A DNA stretch of 64,000 nt from Rhizobium phaseoli (GTDB lineage Bacteria; Pseudomonadota; Alphaproteobacteria; Rhizobiales; Rhizobiaceae): the NCBI RefSeq assembly GCF_003985125.1, contig NZ_ML133569.1:124001-188000 (forward strand), given 5' to 3'. Positions 46,031 to 55,202 of the stretch are shown piece by piece (position 1 is the first letter of the stretch; the number at the start of each line of letters is the position of its first letter). The notes below the pieces were generated by a model. The model worked only from the letters and a program-made list of their open reading frames with translations. It was not told where the DNA came from and did no database searches. Position numbers and translations under genes: made by a program.

Positions 46031-46843
46031 TCAAGCAGCTTGCGGGGCCAGTTCGCCCTCGTCATGCATCTCGATCGCGGTCAACGCCGGCACGGTGCTT
46101 GCAAGCGTGCGCCACGTGATCAGTTCGAACGTGCCGTCCTCGTGCTCGGCGACGGCCGTGCAACTTTCCACCCAGTCGCCGGTATTGATGTAGCGGATGC
46201 CGTCCATGTCCTGAATGACTGCATGATGGATATGACCGCAGATCACCCCGTCGGCGCCGCTCTTGCGCGCCTCTTCGGCGACGACGCGCTCGAATTCGCC
46301 AATGAAATTGACGGCATGCTTGACCTGCAGCTTGGCCCAGGCCGAGAAGGACCAGTAAGGCATGCCGAGGCGCCGGCGCACAGCCGCCAGCAGAATGTTG
46401 ATGCGGATCGCCGTATCGTAGGCCCAGTCGCCGAGATAGGCGAGCAGGCGGGCATTGCGAACAACGACGTCGAATTCGTCGCCATGCAGGATCAGGTATT
46501 TCTTGCCGTCGGCGCCGTCATGCATCATCCGCTCGACGACCTCGATGCCGCCGAAATGCATGCCCGGAAAATCGCGCAGGAACTCGTCGTGATTGCCGGG
46601 GATATAGACGACGCGCGTGCCCTTGCGCGCCTTCCGCAAGAGCTTCTGGACGACGTCATTACAGACCTGCGGCCAATACCAGCTGCGCTTCAGCCGCCAG
46701 CCGTCGACAATGTCGCCGACGAGAACGATCGTATCCGCCTCGTGGTAGCGCAGGAAATCCAGCAGGAAGTCGGCCTTCGCGGCCTTCGAGCCGAGATGGA
46801 CATCGGAAATGAAGAGCGTGCGGAAATGTCTGGGTTCCATCAT
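46031..46843 (-). CDS. LpxH-like metallophosphoesterase
   Basis: This is a 270-residue calcineurin-like phosphoesterase with all metal-ligand motifs: TLFISDVHLGSKAAK, VLVGDIVDGWRL, YIPGNHDEFLRD, LILHGDEFDVVV and VICGHIHHAVI. The closest described activity is UDP-2,3-diacylglucosamine hydrolysis in lipid A synthesis, though many alphaproteobacteria use LpxI for that and such proteins then act on other substrates. The start ATG at 46843 was chosen among several close ones (GTG 46852, ATG 46840). Confidence 0.88.
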   Translation of the reverse strand: MMEPRHFRTLFISDVHLGSKAAKADFLLDFLRYHEADTIVLVGDIVDGWRLKRSWYWPQVCNDVVQKLLRKARKGTRVVYIPGNHDEFLRDFPGMHFGGIEVVERMMHDGADGKKYLILHGDEFDVVVRNARLLAYLGDWAYDTAIRINILLAAVRRRLGMPYWSFSAWAKLQVKHAVNFIGEFERVVAEEARKSGADGVICGHIHHAVIQDMDGIRYINTGDWVESCTAVAEHEDGTFELITWRTLASTVPALTAIEMHDEGELAPQAA

Positions 46844-47058
46844 GTCTATCACGAGCTACGGCTCATGCCCCATCTTTCATATAGCCTTCCAAAACCAGAC
46901 TCGTGTTTCAGGAAGATGACAGACTGGGGAAAAGCCCTGCAAAGCTGGTTATCGCAAGCCAATCGTCCGGTCACGAATCGCCTTCCTGCAATGTTGCCCC
47001 GCACACCGCTCGCGTTCATGATGAGGCGATTCCAAGTCTGACAATGCGGGGACGGCTG

Positions 47059-47808
47059 ATGCGCCTTTTTCTCGTTCGCCACGGCGAATCCCTCGGCAAT
47101 ATCGATGAACGGGCCTATCGCCAGTTCGGTGATCACAGCGTCCCACTGACGCAATGGGGCTACCGGCAGGCTTTGGAGGCCGGCTGCGTGATCACATCCT
47201 ATCTGAGGGCATTGCCGGACGACGGATTTCAGAAGCTGCGCATCTGGTACTCGCCGTTTCTCAGAACACGACAGAGCAAGGATGCGTTGCTCAATGCCCT
47301 TCCGGAAGATTTCGTTGGCGATGTCAGGGAAGATTATCTGCTGCGCGAACAGGATTTCGGTCTCTTCACCGAAATTTACGACCAGGCCGAAAGGAAACAG
47401 AAGTTCCCCGAAGAATTCGAAAAATGGGCGCGGCTGCGCAGCAATAGCGGCAAGTTTTATGCGCGTCCACCCGATGGCGAAAGCCGGGCGGATGTCGCCC
47501 AACGGGTTCGTCTCTTCCTCCAGACGGTCATGCGCGACGGCGAGAACGACGACCATAACATCGCCATTGTCGGTCATGGCGTTACCAACCGGGCGGTCGA
47601 AATGAACTTCCTGCAGCACCCTGTTGAATGGTTCGAGCGCTCCGACAATCCCGCAAATGCCGACATCACGCTGATCGAGGGCACGCGCTCGCAAGGCTAT
47701 GCCTCGATCCTGCTGCACCGGGCGGCCGACCGGCTGCCCGGACAGGATGGCGAGCTGCGCGATGCCCATGGCGCCGACGTGACGATCACACCAAAGCTTG
47801 GTGGCTGA
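47059..47808 (+). CDS. histidine phosphatase (phosphoglycerate-mutase-like) family protein
   Basis: This is a 249-residue protein starting RLFLVRHGESLGNIDERAYR. LVRHGES carries the phospho-accepting His, WYSPFLRTRQSKDAL the second Arg, and IAIVGHGVTNRAVEM the second His. It is a cytosolic phosphatase of unknown substrate; the length and the QDFGLFTEIYD stretch set it apart from SixA in this same window. The ATG at 47059 has GGGGA six bases upstream; an ATG at 47044 is possible. Confidence 0.88.
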   Translation: MRLFLVRHGESLGNIDERAYRQFGDHSVPLTQWGYRQALEAGCVITSYLRALPDDGFQKLRIWYSPFLRTRQSKDALLNALPEDFVGDVREDYLLREQDFGLFTEIYDQAERKQKFPEEFEKWARLRSNSGKFYARPPDGESRADVAQRVRLFLQTVMRDGENDDHNIAIVGHGVTNRAVEMNFLQHPVEWFERSDNPANADITLIEGTRSQGYASILLHRAADRLPGQDGELRDAHGADVTITPKLGG

Positions 47809-47883
47809 CCCCACTCAGTGGAAAGATGAAGCTTGGATCCGTTCATCTGTCCGATGTCTGCTCGAGCTCGCGCGCCACGACTT

Positions 47884-47907
47884 CGTCCCCCCTTGTACGG
47901 GGGGACG
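47884..47907. terminator. hairpin between convergent genes
   Basis: CGTCCCCCC and GGGGGGACG form a 9-bp stem with a six-base loop between the phosphatase and oxidoreductase stop codons. No T run follows on either strand, so the function is inferred from position. Confidence 0.6.
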
Positions 47908-47934
47908 GATTTCGCGGTCGCAGAGCCCAATCGA

Positions 47935-49374
47935 TCAGGCAGCCCGCACGGCCGCCACCGGTTTCACATTCTGATTCATGCGGAACAGATTGTTCGGATC
48001 ATAACGCAGCTTGATTTCAGCGAGACGCGCATAATTGGCGCCATAAGCCATCTCGACCCGATCCGTCTCATCCTCCGGCATGAAATTGATATAGGCGGTA
48101 CCCACAGCATGCGGCTTGGTTGCTTCGAAAAGTTCGCGGGCCCAGCCGATGCAGCTTGCGTCCATCCCGGTCTCCCGCCAGCGTGCATGCACATTCATGA
48201 CGAAATGCGAGCTGCGCTGCGGAAAGGCAGAGGCTTCGGTCGGAATACGGCCGGCGGCCCCACCGACATGACCGATGAATATCTCACATTCCGGCCCCGG
48301 CAGCTTGCGCACGGCGCCGAGGAGAACATCGATCGCGGCATCCGAAAGCGCGGCGAAATCCTGGCTCTTCCAGTAGTTTCGCGCCCCCGGTGTCAGAAGC
48401 GGATCAAAAGCCTGCTGCCAGCCGGTAAACGGCACCGGACCGACGACATCGGCAATCGGTTTTCCGATCGCCCGCAATCTGGCCGTTGCCTTTTCCCCCG
48501 CCGCAATATCTCCGCAATAGCACATGGCGAGCACCACGATCTCCTTGCCGTGCCATTCGGCCGGAAGGAACGGCAGCGGCGGCGCCTGGCGCATCACCAC
48601 CCAGCAGGTCAGTTCATCGGGTGCCTCTTCCAGCGCCTGCCGATATTCCCGCAGTACCTTCTCTGCATCGGCGAAAGGATGCACGACCAGTCCGGCGAGT
48701 ACTTCGGAATGGAGCGGGTTGAGCTGGAATTCGAAGGAGGTCACCACGCCGAAATTGCCGCCGCCGCCGCGCAGCGCCCAGAAGAGATCCGGCCTCTCCG
48801 TTTCGCTAGCCTTCACCAGCTCGCCATCGGCCGTCACCACATCCACGGATATCAAATTGTCGAGGGTGAGCCCGAATTTGCGGGTGAGCCAACCGAAACC
48901 GCCGCCGAGCGTCAATCCTGCGATGCCGGTCGTCGAATTGATGCCGGTCGGCAGAACCAATCCGAAGGCCAGCGTTTCCTTGTCGATGTCACCGAGCGTG
49001 GCACCCGGCTCAATTCTGGCGCGGCTTATCTCGGGATCGACCCGCACCGATTTCATCGCCGACAGATCAATGACGATGCCTCCTTCGCACATGGCGTTGC
49101 CGGCAATGCCGTGCCCGCCGCCGCGCACCGACAGGAGCAAACTGTTGTCGCGGGCAAACCGCACCGCGCGCACGACGTCGGCCGCCCCGGCGCAACGCGC
49201 GATCAGTCCGGGCCGACGGTCGATCATCGCGTTCCAGATCGCCCGAGCCTCGCTGTAATCCGTATCCTTGCTGGTCAGGAGATTGCCGCGAAATCCAGCG
49301 GCAAAAGCATCCATGGCCACGTCATTGACCATCGTCTGCCCGCTTTGCAGCGTCGTCAGGTTCAAATTGTCCAT
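47935..49374 (-). CDS. FAD-linked oxidoreductase, BBE family
   Basis: This is a 479-residue protein of the PCMH / berberine-bridge-enzyme fold. FAD binding: LLSVRGGGHGIAGNAMCEGG (the His in GGGHG is the covalent attachment residue) and GITTGIAGLTLGGGFGWL-type loop. The C-terminal BBE motif is YGANYARLAEIKLRYDPNNLFRMNQNV. It oxidises an alcohol or sugar with oxygen; the substrate is unknown. There is no signal peptide. The ATG at 49374 has a GGGAGGA site six bases upstream. It is divergent from maeB. Confidence 0.92.
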   Translation of the reverse strand: MDNLNLTTLQSGQTMVNDVAMDAFAAGFRGNLLTSKDTDYSEARAIWNAMIDRRPGLIARCAGAADVVRAVRFARDNSLLLSVRGGGHGIAGNAMCEGGIVIDLSAMKSVRVDPEISRARIEPGATLGDIDKETLAFGLVLPTGINSTTGIAGLTLGGGFGWLTRKFGLTLDNLISVDVVTADGELVKASETERPDLFWALRGGGGNFGVVTSFEFQLNPLHSEVLAGLVVHPFADAEKVLREYRQALEEAPDELTCWVVMRQAPPLPFLPAEWHGKEIVVLAMCYCGDIAAGEKATARLRAIGKPIADVVGPVPFTGWQQAFDPLLTPGARNYWKSQDFAALSDAAIDVLLGAVRKLPGPECEIFIGHVGGAAGRIPTEASAFPQRSSHFVMNVHARWRETGMDASCIGWARELFEATKPHAVGTAYINFMPEDETDRVEMAYGANYARLAEIKLRYDPNNLFRMNQNVKPVAAVRAA

Positions 49375-49696
49375 GATTTCCTCCCTGCGACCGGCGCCCC
49401 GCACCGTCGCGGGCGGCATTTTGCGCTTGCGGCCGTCGCCAGACAAGTTTCCCCAAAAGGATTAGCTGGCCGCAGCGGCCGCGACATTTGTCATGACAGA
49501 AAGATCGGGAGAATGGCGGCAGGCTTCATCGCAGGGCAGAAGCTTGGCCCAGACCGCTCGCTCCACTTCCCACGCGTCCCCGGGAGATCGTCTGGCCCCT
49601 GACGAAAACTTCGCCTATCCCCCATTTCCATACTGTCGCCCGTATCCGATTGATGTATGGAGGGAACTCCAGAAAAAGACGTGCACGGAGGCGGCA
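49375..49696. other. divergent promoter region of the oxidoreductase gene and maeB
   Basis: These 322 bases contain the GGGAGGA ribosome site of the minus gene and the GGAGGCGG site of maeB. I see no hairpin, repeat or known operator. Confidence 0.45.
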
Positions 49697-52009
49697 ATGG
49701 ATCACCAGGATAAATCCAAGACGGACAAGAACCTGACGAGCGGCGATCTCGACGAGCAGGCGCTGTTCTTCCACCGCTATCCCCGCCCCGGCAAGCTGGA
49801 GATCCAGGCGACCAAGCCGCTCGGCAACCAGCGCGATCTGGCGCTCGCCTATTCGCCGGGCGTCGCCGCCCCTTGCCTCGCCATCCGCGACAATCCTGAA
49901 ACGGCGGCCGACTATACCTCGCGCGCCAATCTCGTCGCCGTCATTTCCAACGGCACCGCCGTGCTCGGCCTCGGCAATATCGGCCCGCTGGCTTCCAAGC
50001 CGGTCATGGAGGGCAAGGCCGTGCTCTTCAAGAAATTCGCCGGCATCGACGTCTTCGATATCGAAATCGACGCTGCAAGCGTCGACCAGATGGTCTCGAC
50101 CGTCAGCTCCTTGGAGCCGACCTTCGGCGGCATCAATCTCGAGGACATCAAGGCGCCGGAATGTTTCGAGGTCGAGCGGCGCCTGCGCGAGAAGATGAAG
50201 ATCCCGGTCTTCCACGACGACCAGCACGGTACGGCAATCATCGTCGCCGCGGCGATCCTGAACGGCCTGGAGCTCGCCGGCAAGTCGATCGAGAACGTCA
50301 AGATCGTCGCCTCGGGCGCGGGTGCCGCCGCCCTTGCCTGCCTCAACCTGCTGGTAACCCTCGGCGCAAAGCGCGAAAACATCTGGGTCCATGACCTCGA
50401 AGGCCTCGTCTATGAGGGCCGCACCGAGCTGATGGATGAGTGGAAGGCCGTCTATGCCCAGAAGAGCGATACACGCACGCTGGCTGCAAACATCGGCGGC
50501 GCCGATGTCTTCCTCGGCCTGTCTGCCGCCGGCGTGCTGAAGCCGGAGCTGCTGGCGCAGATGGCCGACAAGCCGCTGATCATGGCGCTCGCCAATCCGA
50601 CGCCGGAGATCATGCCGGATCTGGCCCGCGCCGCCCGTCCGGATGCGATGATCTGCACGGGTCGCTCGGATTTCGCCAATCAGGTCAACAACGTCCTCTG
50701 CTTCCCCTATATCTTCCGCGGCGCGCTCGATTGCGGCGCCGAGACGATCAACGAGGAAATGAAGATGGCGGCGGTGCGGGCCATTGCCGCGCTTGCCCGC
50801 GAAGAACCATCCGATGTCGCCGCCCGCGCCTATTCCGGCGAGACCCCGGTCTTCGGTCCGGACTATCTCATCCCCTCGCCCTTCGATCCGCGCCTCATCC
50901 TGCGCATTGCGCCGGCCGTCGCCAAAGCCGCCGAACAGAGCGGCGTCGCCCGCCGCCCGATCCAGGATTTCGACGCCTATTTCGATCAGCTGAACCGTTT
51001 CGTCTTCCGCTCCGGCTTCGTCATGAAGCCGATTTTCACCGCCGCCAAGGCTGCCGAGCGCAAGCGCGTCATCTTCTCGGAAGGTGAAGACGAGCGCGTG
51101 CTGCGCGCCGCCCAGGTGCTGCTTGAAGAAGGCCTGGCCAAGCCGATCCTCATCGGCCGTCCGCAGGTCATCGAAACCCGGCTCAAGCGCTACGGCCTGC
51201 GCATTCGCCCGCTGCAGGATTTCGAAGTCATCAATCCGGAAGACGATCCGCGCTTCCGCGAATATGTCGATCTCTATTTCTCGCTCGTCGGCCGCCGCGG
51301 CGTCATTCCGGAAGCCGCCCGCACCATCGTGCGCACCAACACGACAGTCATCGGGGCGCTGGCGCTGAGACGCGGCGAAGCCGATGCGCTGATCTGCGGC
51401 CTCGAAGGCCGCTACGAGAAGCACCTGCGCGACGTCCGCCAGATCATCGGCAAGCGTCCGAACGTGCGCGATTTCTCTGCGCTCAGCCTGATGATCTCAC
51501 AGCGCGGCGCCACCTTCTTCACGGACACCTACGTCACCTTCAATCCAAGCGCCGAGGAGATCGCCGAGGCAACGGTGATGGCCGCCGAGGAAATCCGCCG
51601 TTTCGGCATCACCCCGCGCGCCGCTCTCGTCTCGCATTCCAATTTCGGCTCGCGCGAATCCGAAAGCGCCACCAAGATGCGCAACGCCCTGCAGCTCGTG
51701 CGCGACGCCGCCCCCGATCTCGAAGTCGATGGCGAAATGCACGGCGAAAGCGCCATCACCGAAGCCCTGCGCAAACGCGTCATGCCGCACACGACGTTGC
51801 ATGACGAGGCAAACCTGCTGGTTTTCCCGAACCTCGATGCCGCCAACATCACGCTCGGCGTGGTCAAGTCGATGACGGATGGCCTGCATGTCGGCCCGAT
51901 CCTGCTCGGCGCCGCCATGCCAGCCCATATCCTCGCTCCCTCCGTCACCTCCCGCGGCGTCGTCAACATGGCGGCATTGGCCGTCGTCGAGGCATCGCAG
52001 CCGGCTTAA
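49697..52009 (+). CDS. maeB: malic enzyme with phosphotransacetylase-like C-terminal domain
   Basis: This is a 770-residue protein. Residues 1-430 are a malic enzyme: the N-terminal [40 protein letters not shown], the catalytic [19 protein letters not shown] and the nucleotide-binding [15 protein letters not shown]. Residues about 440-770 form a phosphotransacetylase-like domain without known catalytic activity. It converts malate to pyruvate and CO2. Rhizobia have two such enzymes, DME (NAD) and TME (NADP); which one this is cannot be told by eye, though the length equals that of DME. The DME enzyme is required for symbiotic nitrogen fixation in Sinorhizobium. Confidence 0.95.
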   Translation: MDHQDKSKTDKNLTSGDLDEQALFFHRYPRPGKLEIQATKPLGNQRDLALAYSPGVAAPCLAIRDNPETAADYTSRANLVAVISNGTAVLGLGNIGPLASKPVMEGKAVLFKKFAGIDVFDIEIDAASVDQMVSTVSSLEPTFGGINLEDIKAPECFEVERRLREKMKIPVFHDDQHGTAIIVAAAILNGLELAGKSIENVKIVASGAGAAALACLNLLVTLGAKRENIWVHDLEGLVYEGRTELMDEWKAVYAQKSDTRTLAANIGGADVFLGLSAAGVLKPELLAQMADKPLIMALANPTPEIMPDLARAARPDAMICTGRSDFANQVNNVLCFPYIFRGALDCGAETINEEMKMAAVRAIAALAREEPSDVAARAYSGETPVFGPDYLIPSPFDPRLILRIAPAVAKAAEQSGVARRPIQDFDAYFDQLNRFVFRSGFVMKPIFTAAKAAERKRVIFSEGEDERVLRAAQVLLEEGLAKPILIGRPQVIETRLKRYGLRIRPLQDFEVINPEDDPRFREYVDLYFSLVGRRGVIPEAARTIVRTNTTVIGALALRRGEADALICGLEGRYEKHLRDVRQIIGKRPNVRDFSALSLMISQRGATFFTDTYVTFNPSAEEIAEATVMAAEEIRRFGITPRAALVSHSNFGSRESESATKMRNALQLVRDAAPDLEVDGEMHGESAITEALRKRVMPHTTLHDEANLLVFPNLDAANITLGVVKSMTDGLHVGPILLGAAMPAHILAPSVTSRGVVNMAALAVVEASQPA

Positions 52010-52065
52010 ACCGGCTGCCGCCAAACGAGAGCGCCGGCCCCGGCGAAGCCATATCAACCGCCTGC

Positions 52066-52141
52066 TAGAACAGGATGATTTTAGGCCCGGTCGGCCTAAA
52101 ATCTGAATCCTACCGCTCACACTGTTCGGCATCATGCTCTA
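52066..52141. repeat. RIME-type repeat, internally deleted copy
   Basis: The inverse of the 2259-2373 element with about 40 central bases missing: the second palindrome (CTAGAACAGGATGATTTTAG with GGCCCGGTCGGCC core) is joined to the start of the first (CGCTCACACTGTTCGGCATC, then ATGCTCT). It overlaps the 3' end of rnhA. Confidence 0.75.
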
Positions 52142-52661
52142 GCGACAGACGCCCTCTATCGGCGAGCGCATCGGCGCGTTCGTTGCCTGCAATCCCTGAA
52201 TGGCCCTTGCACCAGGCGATGGTCACTAGGGCGTTTCGGGATAGCTGTAGATCGACCGCCTTCCAGAGATCCGCATTGGCGATCGTTCGTTTCCGGGCAT
52301 TTCCATTCGGGCTGCTTTTCTTCCAGCCGTTATTTTTCCAGATTGGCCGCCAACTGTTGCAGCCTTTGACGGCATAGACGGAATCGGACCAGATGATCGC
52401 GCGTTCGCCCGCTGTTTCCCGATTGATCCATATTGCTGCCTCGAGCAGAGCCAACAATTCCATGGAATTATTGGCGGTATCCTCAACGCCACCGAAGCCG
52501 CAGGCAATTTCCACGGCATCTCGGAAAGCGACGAAGGCCCAGCCCCCACGCCCGGAACCGGGTTCATGACAACCGTCCACGAACAGGTGAAGGCCGCGTC
52601 CGGATTCGGGGGCGTCTGCTGTGGTTGCGGGAAATTGGACCCTGCCGGAAAGGCCTGTCAT
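52110..52661 (-). CDS. rnhA: ribonuclease HI family protein
   Basis: This is a 183-residue protein with the RNase H catalytic carboxylates: Asp in LHLFVDGCHEPGSGRGGWAF, Glu in NNSMELLALLEAAIW, Asp in IIWSDSVYAVKGCNSW, and the His/Asp end AWCKGHSGIAGNERADALA. It removes RNA from RNA-DNA hybrids. The N-terminal 25 residues are extra compared with E. coli RNase HI. The last nine codons and the stop lie in the RIME copy at 52066-52141. Rhizobia often have a second, canonical rnhA, so this may be a paralog. Confidence 0.85.
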   Translation of the reverse strand: MTGLSGRVQFPATTADAPESGRGLHLFVDGCHEPGSGRGGWAFVAFRDAVEIACGFGGVEDTANNSMELLALLEAAIWINRETAGERAIIWSDSVYAVKGCNSWRPIWKNNGWKKSSPNGNARKRTIANADLWKAVDLQLSRNALVTIAWCKGHSGIAGNERADALADRGRLSLEHDAEQCER

Positions 52662-52813
52662 TTTAACCCAGTCTCGGGCAGTTGCTGGAAAAGATGACGA
52701 AAATACGCTAGAAATTTCACTGAGCTTATTAAGAGAAATACGTTAAGGGAAACGCGCGGCCGGTTGAAGTCGCATTCGACCTACCGACCGTTTGCTCATT
52801 CCGGGACGACGCC

Positions 52814-53908
52814 GTGAAACGCCGAAACCTGTCTTTTGTGCTTCTCCTCGCCGTCGCGACGCCCGTCGCTGCCCAGACGAGCGCCATCTGCGACGACTTG
52901 CGCGGTCGTCTGGCCGACTTGCCGCGATCCATCGGCACCAGCAATGGGCCGGAAGCACGCCAGTTTGCCGGCGCGATTGCCGAGCAGAATCTTGAGCTGC
53001 GCAAGGTCCGCAACGAACTGCGCAGCTACGGTTGCACCTCGGGCAGCATGGTGGTGATTGGCGGCGAGAATGGTGATTATTGCGCCGAGCTCTCGCAGGC
53101 CGAAGCCCGGATGATCGACAATATCCGCTATCTCCAGGATCGTCGCGCCGAACTGCGTCAGGGCGGCGGTGATGACGGCGGGCGCCGCGAATTGATGGCC
53201 GCGCTCGAGCAGAACGGCTGCAACAACGAGAATTTCTACGACCCGTCCGAGAGCAGCGCCGACGACCCTGCCCCGAGCATCGACGAGCAGGCGATGCGTG
53301 GCGATACCTTCATTCCGCTCGGAGGCGGTGAAGAGATCGATCCGCGTTATGGCCTGCCGCGCACCGAGATGCTTTCGCCGGTCAGCACCATCTGCGTGCG
53401 CAGCTGCGATGGCGGCTTCTTCCCGATCAGTTCGAACGCCACTTCGGTCGATTTCGGCCGCGATGCTGAGACCTGTGCCAAGATGTGCCCCGGCATCGAG
53501 ACCGAGCTCTTCTATCGCGACGTCAGGAGCACGGAAGCCTCGAACATGATTTCGGTGGCAACCGGCACACCTTACAGCGCCATGCAGAACGCCTTCGCCT
53601 ACAAGAACCGCGCGCCTGGTGAAAAAAATACCTGCGCCTGCAATCTCACCGCCTATTACGAAGAGATGCGCAGCAAGCAGGCCGTGAGCGAACCGCCGCA
53701 GCAGGGTTCGATCACGACGATCCGCACCAATCCGGCGACAAAAGGCGCAGCGACAACACCGGCGCCGCAACCATCCGTTCCAGATCGTCCCTACGATCCC
53801 ACGCAGAACAAGGTCCGCCAGGTCGGTCCACAATTCCTGGCCGGCGACCAGGGCTCGATCGATCTTGCCAATCCGGCAAAGCCAGGCCCGCAGCCGCAAC
53901 AGCAGTGA
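52814..53908 (+). CDS. DUF2865 family secreted protein
   Basis: This is a 364-residue protein with a short signal peptide (KRRNLSFVLLLAVATPVAAQ). The mature part is Cys-rich and hits the DUF2865 pattern: STICVRSCDGGFFPISSNAT, DAETCAKMCPGIETELFYRD, ASNMISVATGTPYSAMQNAF and NTCACN. The tail is Pro/Gln-rich. Disulfides suggest a periplasmic or surface location. Function is unknown. The GTG at 52814 is the start. It ends three bases before the convergent bluB stop. Confidence 0.88.
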   Translation: MKRRNLSFVLLLAVATPVAAQTSAICDDLRGRLADLPRSIGTSNGPEARQFAGAIAEQNLELRKVRNELRSYGCTSGSMVVIGGENGDYCAELSQAEARMIDNIRYLQDRRAELRQGGGDDGGRRELMAALEQNGCNNENFYDPSESSADDPAPSIDEQAMRGDTFIPLGGGEEIDPRYGLPRTEMLSPVSTICVRSCDGGFFPISSNATSVDFGRDAETCAKMCPGIETELFYRDVRSTEASNMISVATGTPYSAMQNAFAYKNRAPGEKNTCACNLTAYYEEMRSKQAVSEPPQQGSITTIRTNPATKGAATTPAPQPSVPDRPYDPTQNKVRQVGPQFLAGDQGSIDLANPAKPGPQPQQQ

Positions 53909-53911
53909 CCA

Positions 53912-54649
<738 letters not shown>

Positions 54650-54654
54650 CTATC

Positions 54655-54826
54655 TTGCCAGGCCGGTCTTCTGACTTGGCGTCATCCGTCTGCCGCAGCC
54701 TTCCCGGCAAAAGCCAGTGGCATGGTAAAGCGGCGGGCGTCGGCCTTACAGCGTTGGGCACGTTCCGGTCTTGCACCGGATTCCCGATTCTCCCGCCTGA
54801 CCGGCGGGCACCTGACGGAGCATCTA
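54655..54826 (-). promoter_or_regulatory. cobalamin (AdoCbl) riboswitch upstream of bluB
   Basis: On the minus strand the conserved parts appear in order: GGTGC near the 5' end, GGGAATCCGGTGCAAGACCGG (shortened here: GAATCCGGTGCAAG), the GCTGTAAG block, the B12 box GCCACTGGC at 54713-54721, GGGAAGGC and GCCAAGTCAGAAGACC. It ends about 50 bases before the bluB start. Binding of cobalamin should reduce bluB expression. Confidence 0.95.
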
Positions 54827-55001
54827 TTTCAGGAAAGCGCTTCCCGGGCAAGCGCCGGCAGCAGAGCCTGGAGAGGCCATGACGAAGTAGCGATCGGCTT
54901 CCTGGCCCCGCCGGTGCACAGGCAGCGGCTGGTCGCGACCACGCTTGCAAATGCATTGGACAAGCCTTTGGCCGACCCTTCTTTCAGGCTGCAGATTCTG
55001 C

Positions 55002-55030
55002 GTGACAACGGAAGGCCGCCACGCTAAATA
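55002..55030 (+). promoter_or_regulatory. probable promoter of the aroG leader
   Basis: GTGACA (55002-55007), 17 bases, TAAATA (55025-55030). Transcription would begin about seven bases later, at the leader ATG at 55037. No Shine-Dalgarno precedes that ATG, which fits a leaderless start as known for rhizobial trpL. Confidence 0.55.
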
Positions 55031-55036
55031 CGCCGC

Positions 55037-55111
55037 ATGTCGATCACTTCTGTCTACGCCTCGCGATTTTATTGGTACCGCTGCTCACAGCGGATGCGGG
55101 TCTATGCGTAA
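55037..55111 (+). CDS. aroG leader peptide, aromatic-rich (24 residues)
   Basis: A 24-codon ORF with six aromatic residues, four of them consecutive: SVYASRFYWYRC, then RVYA and TAA. Codons are TTT, TAT, TGG, TAC at 55067-55078. The run ends exactly where a hairpin (CCGCTG/CAGCGG, 55078-55093) begins. All three aromatic amino acids, the end products of the pathway fed by aroG, are present. This is the expected form of an attenuator leader peptide; the start lacks a ribosome site and is probably used as a leaderless AUG. Confidence 0.8.
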   Translation: MSITSVYASRFYWYRCSQRMRVYA

Positions 55112-55146
55112 CTGAAGTCGACGCGACGACAACCCGAACAGCCGCT
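55078..55146 (+). promoter_or_regulatory. pause hairpin and antiterminator of the aroG attenuator
   Basis: Segment 1 CCGCTG (55078-55083) pairs with segment 2 CAGCGG (55088-55093). When segment 1 is covered, AGCGG (55089-55093) plus CGGGT (55097-55101) can pair instead with ACCCG (55132-55136) and CCGCT (55142-55146). CCGCT is also part of the terminator's 5' arm, so the two structures exclude each other. Confidence 0.7.
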
Positions 55147-55171
55147 AGTCTACCTGGCGGCTTTTTTGTTT
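55140..55171 (+). terminator. attenuator terminator before aroG
   Basis: AGCCGCTAG (55140-55148) pairs with CTGGCGGCT (55154-55162), nine base pairs with one G-U and a five-base loop, followed by TTTTTGTTT. It ends about 30 bases before the aroG start. Confidence 0.88.
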
Positions 55172-55202
55172 CCGCACGGTATGACCAAACAGGAGCCCAA
55201 CC

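Noticed and set aside
49526..51424. 632-codon open frame antisense to maeB
   Set aside because: It mirrors the malic enzyme gene and has no recognisable domain.
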